From positions 62,001-126,000 of the forward strand of contig JAEPRB010000061.1 of assembly GCA_016758965.1 (NCBI GenBank): a stretch of DNA of 64,000 nucleotides. The letters are read 5' to 3'. A program made the translations under genes and the position numbers. The notes beneath the pieces were generated by a model, which was not told where the DNA came from, searched no databases, and saw only the letters and a program-made list of their open reading frames with translations. Source of the DNA: Circinella minor. Lineage: Eukaryota; Mucoromycota; Mucoromycetes; Mucorales; Lichtheimiaceae. The first letter of the stretch is position 1. Each line of letters begins with the position of its first letter. Shown piece after piece: positions 1 to 8,893 of the stretch.

Positions 1-1104
1 CTTTTAGGTCATACAACAAAAAGTGACGTCTTGCTCAACAATTATGCAAGTGATTTAACAAACTTCGATCTGGTATCATTTATTTTAGACGGCTCGGAAA
101 TATCAACAACAACAATCGATCCTAATATCAATCCAAATAAAATGAAAATACCGAATCCTCCCATGATTAATCAAACGGACATAACAAAGGTTGATGAAGA
201 TCAACTTGTAAAAGAATACAATCAACTGGCAAAAGAATTTCGAAAAAAAATGGAACAAACATATGGAAAATCATTCGTTCCTAAAATGAATGAAAACGAA
301 TTAAAAACGTACCGCGAACTGCACAAGCAACTCGAATCGCGACGTCGACATATGAAACGAATTATAATTAAAGAAAAAATTGCGACATTGGAAAAAGATT
401 TTACAAATACAATGGTTTCCAATCCAGAAGACGGAAAATTGAAAATTATAAATAATGAAGTAAATACTGTTGATGATATCGACGATCAAGAACAACAAAA
501 TGAAACATTTGGACTTGGTCAACAGCAACAACAACAACAACAAACCGAACTGCAAATATGTCCTCAAGAATTAATACCTCGTTCTCCAAATGACCAAAGA
601 TATAAGTTTATGGTGGAAACGTTAGCGACAAAAATAATCAATCCTCCCTATCAATGTATCATCTGCTTGGAAGATGATACGATTCCAGATACCGATGTTG
701 CTCAGTATAATTACCCTTCACAACTGGCAAGACATCTTTATAAATCGTTCTCATCAAAAAACTGGGATGATGTCACAATGTATGGAAAACACGCTTTTCC
801 GCAACAATACCTCCGACAACACCCCCCCATCAAAGTGCCTCGATTTTTAACAAAATATAAATGTCCCTTTGAAGATGAAACTACTGCCGCAGGAAAGGAC
901 GCTGTAAATATAATAAAGAAGCACATTATACAAAACCACTACCAAGGACCTGATTTATCAGAAAACGAATGTATTGAATTCATTCGTAATTATATGAAGA
1001 TACACGTCGGTCATAGTATTTCTGATCAAGAAGTAGAAAGCTTGAAGCGAAAGCATAAGAATGACAAATTAGCTGCTGCAGCTTCAAATCGAAAAAATAA
1101 ATAA
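1..1104 (+). CDS. DUF3435 / FluG-domain tyrosine-recombinase relative, C-terminal part
   Basis: The frame is already open at base 1, so only the C-terminal 367 residues are present. At the edge it reads LLGHTTKSDV followed by LLNNY, which fits the Gly-His ... Tyr end of a tyrosine-recombinase catalytic core (His at 10-12, candidate nucleophile Tyr at 43-45). After it come the lysine/arginine-rich helices (bases 210-390) typical of fungal DUF3435 proteins, and a Gln tract (520-545). Two zinc-finger-like segments follow: Cys-x2-Cys with downstream His at about 655-740, and Cys-Pro-Phe ... His-x4-His at about 865-940. This order (core, helical region, terminal CxxC/H fingers) is the layout of the DUF3435 family, which includes the Starship captain recombinases of filamentous ascomycetes. 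No intron is seen and it ends at TAA. Catalytic Arg/His residues lie outside the window, so activity cannot be judged. An inactive host FluG-domain protein remains possible. Confidence 0.7.
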   Translation, partial: LLGHTTKSDVLLNNYASDLTNFDLVSFILDGSEISTTTIDPNINPNKMKIPNPPMINQTDITKVDEDQLVKEYNQLAKEFRKKMEQTYGKSFVPKMNENELKTYRELHKQLESRRRHMKRIIIKEKIATLEKDFTNTMVSNPEDGKLKIINNEVNTVDDIDDQEQQNETFGLGQQQQQQQQTELQICPQELIPRSPNDQRYKFMVETLATKIINPPYQCIICLEDDTIPDTDVAQYNYPSQLARHLYKSFSSKNWDDVTMYGKHAFPQQYLRQHPPIKVPRFLTKYKCPFEDETTAAGKDAVNIIKKHIIQNHYQGPDLSENECIEFIRNYMKIHVGHSISDQEVESLKRKHKNDKLAAAASNRKNK

Positions 1105-2129
1105 AGGTAATAAAGATCATATCAGATGGTATCAGACTGACATAATTATACACAAATTTATATCAATGGTTCACAATATCTAACAAAAAAAAAGATACTA
1201 TATAGTGTATTATCGTTATGAAATTGCTACCAAAACTTATAGGATTCAAATAACAGTAAAACAGAAAAAAAAGAAGAAATAATAATGGCTATGTAAATGA
1301 ATATAAACATTGCGAAAAAAAATTTATAGTAATACTATACTTATAAAAAATGATGAATATAATTTTTACTACATTCAAACAATAAAAAAAGTCACTGCTC
1401 ATTAAACAAAGAACCCAGAAAATGTAACTACATCGTTTTACAATCATGATTAAAAAGAACAGAGTTAGATGTGTGCTATTAAGAATGAATGAAGAAAAGG
1501 GAGAATAATGGCGTAATAGTCAGTAGTCTGTTTATCTCAAAAAAGAAAAAAATCGAAAGTCAAAAGCCAAACCTTTTTGCTTTCCAGTTGGTTATGGTAT
1601 TCTTTTAATCGTCTTTTTTATTTTTAGGAAATAGATAGGCCGAAAAATGATAAACGTTTTTCACCTAAAAAAATGGGTTAAGTGTGTATATTCAACTGGA
1701 ATTACCTCCTTTTTTCACCAATTCATTAATTTTTTTTCTGCACTTTTTAACCTATTTTACCCACAATGCTAACTAATTAATATATAAATATACTACCTTT
1801 ACAAGGTCTTTTAATCTCACTCATGATACCCCAAAGAAGTATTTAGTTTATTCAACACAAGTATTTCGATTTGATGTACGTAAAACACAGAAGCATTTAA
1901 TTATCACATAATAAGCGACTACTTAATGTTTTTGATAAAATATACTTTATATGTCTGAATCTTTGAATTCACTAATTTGGCCAATTTAATAACGTTCTTT
2001 GTTCTTCTTGGTTTTCTTGGTATTGTAGCTTTCTTCGTCTTATTTTATTCCCCAATAATATTAAATGTCAAAAAAAGTAAGCCAATGTACAGCAAAAATT
2101 AAATTGATTTGCTGCATATACTTCTTTAT

Positions 2130-2640
2130 TATCGTTAGATGCTTCTCCATCTCTTTCCATTGGGCTGCTTGTATCGCTTGATCCATAACTTGATGTGATT
2201 TTTGTGGAAGATAATTATAAAGATAATAAAATAATAATGTAAAAAATATAATAAAATAATAAACAAACCTTTCCTTTTTATTATAATACTTGCTTTTGTC
2301 GCCAGGATGCGTAAACAAGAAGATTGACAAAACAATCATTACTTCAGCGGTTGAATGGTAATTTTAATTTCAGTGCTTCTTCCAATAATCCATTTTTGTA
2401 TTTTCGATCCATCTTGCGCCATGAAGGTAACTTTTTATTACTACTATCCTTAATAAATGTCTTTGCAGTGTCGTTTGAGGTCCAGTGTATCTTTGTAGTT
2501 CTTTTATTGTTGTTTTTATATCATTCTCTTTAATGCCAGGACCGTAATCGCGAATAAACTCCATGAAGTGTTCTTTCGTGAGTTTCACATTTTTGTTGTT
2601 ATCATTTTGTGAGTGGTGAATAATTGCAATTGGTTCTTTT
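2130..2640 (-). pseudogene. unidentified broken coding fragment
   Basis: Reading the minus strand, a stretch from about 2640 to 2440 encodes a charged, helix-like peptide (contains KEHFMEFIRDYG and IKELQRYTG). It then shifts frame near 2425, continues as a second charged peptide (WRKMDRKYKNGLLEEALK) to about 2345, and a third patch near 2200-2135 reads HQVMDQAIQAAQWKEMEKH. No gap between the first two is long enough, or bounded by the right signals, to be an intron of the size used elsewhere in this window. A frameshifted relic is therefore more likely than a spliced gene. I do not recognise the family. Confidence 0.25.
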
Positions 2641-5600
2641 TTCAGTTACTGGTTCACTTGTAACATTCAAAGTTTCCTTTAAGTTCTGCCATACAATCAT
2701 ATATATAAATTAGGAATGTAATAAACCTCTTGATTAAACTACTTTGAGAGAACGTGATAGTGATGTATGCTTCCTAATGGTGATTGATGGAGTAGAGTTC
2801 AAGATCAACTATATCCTTGGGTTGATCGTATAGATTCATGGCTTGCTTATGTGAATCAATATAAAAAACAACGTTTTCATTCAGATCCGCAAAAGCATTG
2901 GTCAACCATTCAATTGTTATTGTTAATTTCTATAGTTGCTTTTTTTAAAAGGCAACTAAAAAAAAATAAAGTTAAAAAAATATTAATAAATTACTACAAC
3001 CCCCGTCTTTAAAAGCATTTTAAACATGTTTGAGAATCGTAAAGAGTAAAAAGTAGAAGATTAATAAAAAAAAGTTGACAGGAGCAAAGAAGCGCGTGGG
3101 ATCCGATTTCACCATTTTTTTATTTTATTTTGCCAGGTAAAAAGTAATTTATCATTTTGACAGGCAATTTTTTCAAACTGTATTGCCACGTGAAGCGACT
3201 CTTCTACTATTTTCTCATTTAAATCAATAGCGGCGAATGATTTTCTTTGTTGTAGGGGTGGAAATTGATACAAAAGCAGCGTAAGCAACCAATATTCCTA
3301 TTGGATTTTATCAACGTTCAAGTATTTAGGTCACGGGGTGTATCTCATCTTGATTGCCTTGGTATGCAGCCGCCATCACTACATGTAAAGAGCAGGAATT
3401 ACTACATATATCCCAGAATGATAAAGCACATGTTCCTTAATACAACAAGAATATAATATTCTTTTAATTAGTTAAATCAGACCAAAAGTAACATATATCT
3501 TCTATAGCAATAAATAGATTGTTAAAAAGGAGTAAATAATGTGTGGAAATCTTTTAAAAAAATAAGCAGAGAAAAGGGATGAGTTATAAAAGGGCAAATG
3601 ATGAATGAATATCTCTTACAATAAAAAATTGTTAGTTAAAATCGGTTAAAATAAGAGGAAATTTTTCCTCAATAGATGGGAAATATAAAATAAAAACATA
3701 TATAAAGACTTACATTAAATTATAAATAATAATAATTATTCATTCTTTTTATTACATCTTTTATAATCAATCCATAATAAAGGACGTATATGATTCTCAC
3801 AATACCTATTCTTGTTATCCATTTCTTTCTATTTACTTGATTCTATTTAACCACTTATCTTTTTATCCATATATATTATTCATCTTACTGCCATTTTTTA
3901 AGCTTTTTTTTCCAACCACTTTCAGAGAAAATTTTCTAATCATCCTCTTTTTAACTGGTACTTCTCCCTTTTTATCGATTTTTAACTCAAACCGTTCCTA
4001 CATTGTTATGTTTAATACGAACATTGATTTTTTTTCATTTTATTAACTTACGGTTATAAAATGAGATAGAGGAGCAATGGTAAAGCGCTGAAGAGGAACA
4101 GAGCTAAAAAAGGACCTTATTACTTAACACCTCTGAAGAGAAAATACAGAAGTAAAGTCAAAGTGATTTTTAGTTACTCAATGTTTTGAGATTGTATAGA
4201 ACTGGAAACGTTGAAATAAGGGGAGATAGACAAACTTTTATGAACTTAATAATAAAGATACACAAAAGAAAAGAAAACATATGAGATTTATATAGCATTT
4301 ACTTCTTTTACGGAACACGATGCTTTTTGGATTGTCAAATCAGCAACGCACTTCGAAAAAAGGTAAAAAAAAATATTTGCCTTAAGTATGTAGTCCGATC
4401 CGAAAAAGAGAACATGTTTTGGTGCATATGCATATGTATATTGAAATTCTCCTTCATTATGATCATCTCTATTTGCACGACCACATATATAATAATAGTC
4501 ATAAGATCTTGTGAATTGATCTTTTTACCGATGAGTTACAATCATCCACGCTTAAGTTGATTTCGTCAAAACACATGCCACTTTATTATAAACAAGTGCT
4601 ATCCCTGTTGGTCGATAATACTTAGATCCTTGTTCATCCCTCCCCAAGTTTCTTTTTTAATTTTACAATCTGATTATGTACCAGAATCCAAGATATCGTT
4701 ATGCTCGATTATATGACTGTATGATGAGAGAAAATCCGAATCATTGATATGATGTGCTGATGTAAATTTATATAGTTGTCTAAATATATATTTTATTAAA
4801 AGAACGTCTAAAACGGATTTTACTCCAATGAACAAAACCAAAGAAAAAATACTCCATTATCTACACCTTAAAACATGACTTGCACAGTTCAACAAATAGG
4901 GGTCTTCCTAATTATCCAATTAGATAGTTGTAATAAAAATTCAAACAGCAGTTTATGACTATTTCGTTTATGAGTAGCATTATAAGAGAGATCTTAATCG
5001 TTTATTATTCCATTCTTCAATTTTAATAATTAAGCTTTATTTGTTGTGGGTTTCTTTGGTTTGGACCCGAAGGAAAGTATCAATATATGGTAAAGGCGGA
5101 GAATTTGAGAAAAAAAAAGATCATTGCAACAAAATCAGGAACTGTGGCATAGTATTATGCAAATGGTGATGTAATCGATAATAACCAACTTGTGTTTAAA
5201 CATAGCACTTGGTTGGCTCTAAACGAGTTACAATTAATAATATTATCTGAACACAGCAGAAACGTTCATTAAACCTGAGGTTGTGGTACAGGATCATAGT
5301 TACTGCTTTATTCATTTACTAAAAAATAGTATCTTCACATATTTTTTGTAATGTACAATTGTACATAGCATTATATACTAACATATTCCACCCAATCCTA
5401 TTAAATGTTATTATTTCATGACATTTATTACTATCAGTCTATATAGATATTTTTATATTCGTACCGCCAGTATATCATATGATGAATACACTATACACTA
5501 GTAGACATGGTTTCTCGTTAGTTAAATAAATTGTATATGGAGAAATAAAAAGAACAAAAGCATTAATGTCATACTTATACTTATACTATTAGTTATTAAT

Positions 5601-6909
5601 AATAAAATAAAATGATATAAATATTTTTATATATTGGATAATATGAAAATACGCTCAATTGTTAAAAGAGTAAATAAAACGAAAGGAAAGAAGAAGAGTA
5701 TAGCATGGTAAGTTGTCATCTACCATGGTGCTACGTAAAAAAAATCGATAATGCATATTGGCTATATATTGAACGGCCAATTGATGTTGGCATGACAAAA
5801 ACATATGTCGCTCCCATTTTCCAGAACGAGGCATGATGAAAATAGTGGACCAGTGGTATTTTGTTGATGTAATAATTTATGAACAAATGAAGCGGATACA
5901 AACTTTTGTTTATAAAAACAAGATCATCACTGATAAACAGTATAAAGAAAAATAGCCTCTGACCACATAAAAAATGTGATGAAACTAATATGGCTGGTGT
6001 CTCTTTACACAGTTACGAATGGTATGCAAACAGTTAGGATAATTTTTTCTTGTTAGTATAAATTAAATATAATAGTAATGCGTAATAAAATGATTTCAGA
6101 GAACTGAAAAAGTCGGGGATGCATATCTAAAAGAGTAAAAATGAGGTGTCAGTTATGTCATCTTATGCATTACGTATCATTGAATAAAATTACCATTTTT
6201 TTTCTCTCCTGTATCTTTTTTTACGTAGTAAGCTCGATAGTTGCATAATAATACACAAATCTCCATATATAAACCCCAGTCTTGTTTTCATGCCGCTTTT
6301 GCGGATGAGTTTTCTTTCTAAGTCCGAGTACGCATTGTCTAGCACATATATCATTCGTTGTAACTGCTCATTGTTGGTTTTGATTTTTTTTTTGTAACAT
6401 GATTATAATACTTATTAGGAGCTTGAGTCAATAGCAGTTGTAAATCTTGGTTTTGTCATTCGTGTCAATTCCTTTAACTGGGACAGAAATAATAGGACGC
6501 CTTCGAAGATGAATCTTCTTGCCATGATTGACCAGAAACATATGCTTGCAAATGTTGGATAACAAATGGAAACCAGGACAAGTACTTGAAGCAATAATGA
6601 GTTATGCAGAAGCAGTTTGTTCTAAAGATAATAAATACAAGTAGCTGACGTGAGAGAGTTGCATTTGACCATATTACCATCAACTGTTATTATGTCTTTC
6701 GCACCATCCTCAGACAGATCAAGAACAGCTGGTTTTTTTTTCTGTTTGTAATGAGACAGGTTTGACTACTGTTCTATTTTAGATGCTTTTCGGCTATAAT
6801 TTAACCCTACTTTTTCAGCTAATATATATTTATATAGAAAAACGATCAACAGAATGATCACAAGAATTACACAGATAGATGGTTTTTAAATAATTATGTC
6901 AACTCTCTA

Positions 6910-7257
6910 TCAAGTTATTGGTGTTGAACATAGCATTAGGTCTCCATATTTTACATTCTTTTTCTCTACAGAATACCAATGTTGATTGAAACCATTATTG
7001 GATGGCACATACCCATCTTTATCGCAGTATGTCGTTTTGCTACACTGATCCCATATGACGTCAAACATATCACTACCACCACATTGCATGAAAAGATGAA
7101 AGTAGCATGGATAAAATCGATAGATATGTAATATATATCTGTTAAAGAGTTGCTTTTTTCCCTTTCGATGCTCAAACAGTTGTGATCTATTAAATCCTTC
7201 ATCAATCTGTGGAGCTACATCGTATCCTTTATTAACTAGATACTTGATCAAAGACAT
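6910..7257 (-). pseudogene. ankyrin-repeat-like relic
   Basis: A 115-codon minus-strand frame begins MSLIKYLVNKGYDV, which resembles the second helix of an ankyrin repeat. It later has CGGSDMFDVIWDQC followed by CDKDGYVPSN, resembling the start of the next repeat. Spacing between the two is irregular, and no continuation is found up- or downstream. The call rests on these two weak matches. It could equally be an unrelated short frame. Confidence 0.3.
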
Positions 7258-7479
7258 ACAATGTCTTTATTGAGAGATGTTTTCGCTAGTTGAAAAATTA
7301 ATGACTGAATGAGGTTTTGAACGTTTTTATAATGGATGGTTTCTGACACATCTGAATTCTCATTGAGGTAGTCTCATTCTTTACGCGTTAAACACAATAC
7401 ATTCTGTATAACTCCCCAATTCATGTTTCATCGACATGTTGCGTGATCTATTTGCGAGCTTTTTCAGGTAAACGGGGGT

Positions 7480-7964
7480 AACTATTTCCGCTGAATTTGC
7501 AGAATCACAAATAAAGTGACAGTAATGATAAACAGTATAGATCAACCTTAGCAATACAGTTGACTGTGGTAATTTTGTTACAGTTGGTACACTTGCGTTT
7601 TTTTAATGAGGGGTTGCTGAAGATTAGTTGTGGCTTCCAACTATAGTTACAAATAAAACGTCACTTCTTTTTTTTTGATCAGCAGGACGACTCTATGTTG
7701 CTGGTTTATTATTCTTATCATTTTTATTATCATTGCTATTGGTATTCGATTTGAACGACATACAACCATTACTGTTCCATGATGTATAATTTTAGAAACT
7801 GCTTCAACCCATGAGCACTTTCTTTTTTTGCTTTTAAATTTTATAGAATAAGCATGTTGAGCATAGATGGGTGATTGTTTGCAATATAACTTAGTTCTGC
7901 AAGAACTTGAAGTGTTGATAAATTTTGGGTTCGTAATCTGTGAAGAAAGAAATTCTTGGTTCAA
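7480..7964 (-). pseudogene. cysteine/lysine-rich relic, family unknown
   Basis: A minus-strand frame (7964-7647) contains scattered Cys residues and a basic segment (KFKSKKRKCSWVEA). About 60 bases further on, in another frame, there is a zinc-ribbon-like CTNCNKITTVNC (around 7545-7590). Such Cys pairs occur at the ends of several transposases, but no catalytic domain is visible and the pieces are out of frame. I report it only as a possible transposon remnant. Confidence 0.15.
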
Positions 7965-8311
7965 GTACTAAGGAAACTAAATAAAAAATAAAAAAATAGA
8001 GGTTTTTATGAAGTTGTCACGACCCCAATTTAGTTTCATACTTCTTTCATGACATCTTTTATAAATATGTGGAACTGACAATCTCACCAGTACATCACAT
8101 ATATTACATTTTAATATATGTTACACCTTTTTTTCATGTATAAATGTTTTTACACAGGTTAAGGGAAAAAAGGATCTTTATAAAAAATAGAAGAGTTGTT
8201 TAGTGACGTATCTTTCATTGCTAAGGGGTAAAATGAACTCGCTTATGGGGTAGCGTCGGATACTAAATTGTTTTTGGACGTTTGTACAACGTTACACAGG
8301 TGTCAACGTAC

Positions 8312-8340
8312 GGCGCCTTATCCATTTGGCCACATGCCCC
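8312..8340 (-). tRNA. tRNA-Arg-like 5' half (relic)
   Basis: On the minus strand, starting at 8340, there are 29 bases with the layout of a tRNA 5' half. They comprise an acceptor strand (GGGGCATG), the TG at positions 8-9, and a D-arm reading GCC-AAATGGATAA-GGC, then G. The D-arm/A-box matches that of eukaryotic tRNA-Arg genes closely. Past this point the sequence does not form an anticodon stem, and there is no intact B-box (GGTTCGANNCC) or complementary 3' acceptor strand. It is therefore a fragment, not a working tRNA. The LTR retrotransposon starts 11 bases upstream of its 5' end. Confidence 0.5.
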
Positions 8341-8351
8341 ACTTGTTGTAT

Positions 8352-8830
8352 TGTCGCGTCTGAAGCGGGTTTTGTTCCCAGTTCCGCGTCAGCTCCAAAT
8401 GTGACGTCGAAGCGACGATTCCAACCCAGGAATCCGGGTCGTCGCCGGGTAAATACTTCTACCTAACGTATTTATCCGTTGGTTACTTTTATTCATCACC
8501 CATCTGTTCCTCCTATATTCTTTCATACATTGTCTCCCTTATTTCCATTTATATTATTTATTATTATTACCTCCGTCGTCTCTCCCGTTTATAATATCCT
8601 TTTCCTTTTATGTTATTATGAAAGATCATCTTTATGATCTTTAATTAATTCTTTTGTGTTGTCTCGTATGGATCATATTGATCCATATTCTGTTTTTAAT
8701 TTATTTATTTTTGATTTTCATTATTTCTTATTCTTATCAAGACAACGATCATGTCGTTTGCATAATATTATTATTTTAATAATATTATCATGTTCATTTC
8801 ATATTTGGAAATATTATTTTTATTTTGTTT
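8352..8830 (+). repeat. 5' LTR, truncated at its 3' side
   Basis: Begins TGTCGCGTCTGAAG and matches the right LTR from 13237 to 13765. It stops abruptly at 8830 after TATTTTGTTT, where the right copy continues for another 254 bases to its GACA terminus. The last part of the LTR and everything up to the foreign segment is lost. It contains three consecutive imperfect palindromes: GATCATCTTTATGATC near 8625, ATGGATCATATTGATCCAT near 8670, and an A/T palindrome near 8762. Confidence 0.85.
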
Positions 8831-8891
8831 AATGACAGGAAGGTACTACACCGCTAAACCTGTTTCGATTAATGTGCCATCTGACACGCAT
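8829..8891 (-). CDS. start of a second cistron overlapping the viral-like frame, cut by the LTR junction
   Basis: An ATG at 8891 lies three bases after the TAA of the protease-bearing frame (the sequence reads TTTTAAATATG). It opens a new frame of 20 codons that is closed by a TAA whose first base is foreign and whose last two bases come from the LTR. So the frame is cut by the junction, not naturally terminated. A downstream cistron beginning next to the stop of an upstream one is a common layout in RNA viruses that use stop-restart translation. The fragment is too short to identify. Confidence 0.4.
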   Translation of the reverse strand: MRVRWHINRNRFSGVVPSCH

Positions 8892-8893
8892 AT

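Larger units (their letters stand above)
1105..8311. other. gene-poor A+T-rich tract with decayed coding fragments
   Basis: About 7 kb without a convincing intact gene. Reading frames are short, broken by stops in all phases, and have no consistent splice pattern. Three minus-strand patches (near 2.1-2.6, 6.9-7.26 and 7.5-7.96 kb) have protein-like composition and are listed separately as relics. The rest shows only A/T-rich unique sequence. This is what one expects of old, inactivated mobile or duplicated DNA next to a recombinase gene, but the sequence does not prove that origin. Confidence 0.5.

Noticed and set aside
1105..8311. Cargo genes of a Starship-like element
   Set aside because: No intact cargo gene, element terminus or flanking repeat could be seen. 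The recombinase alone does not justify calling an element.
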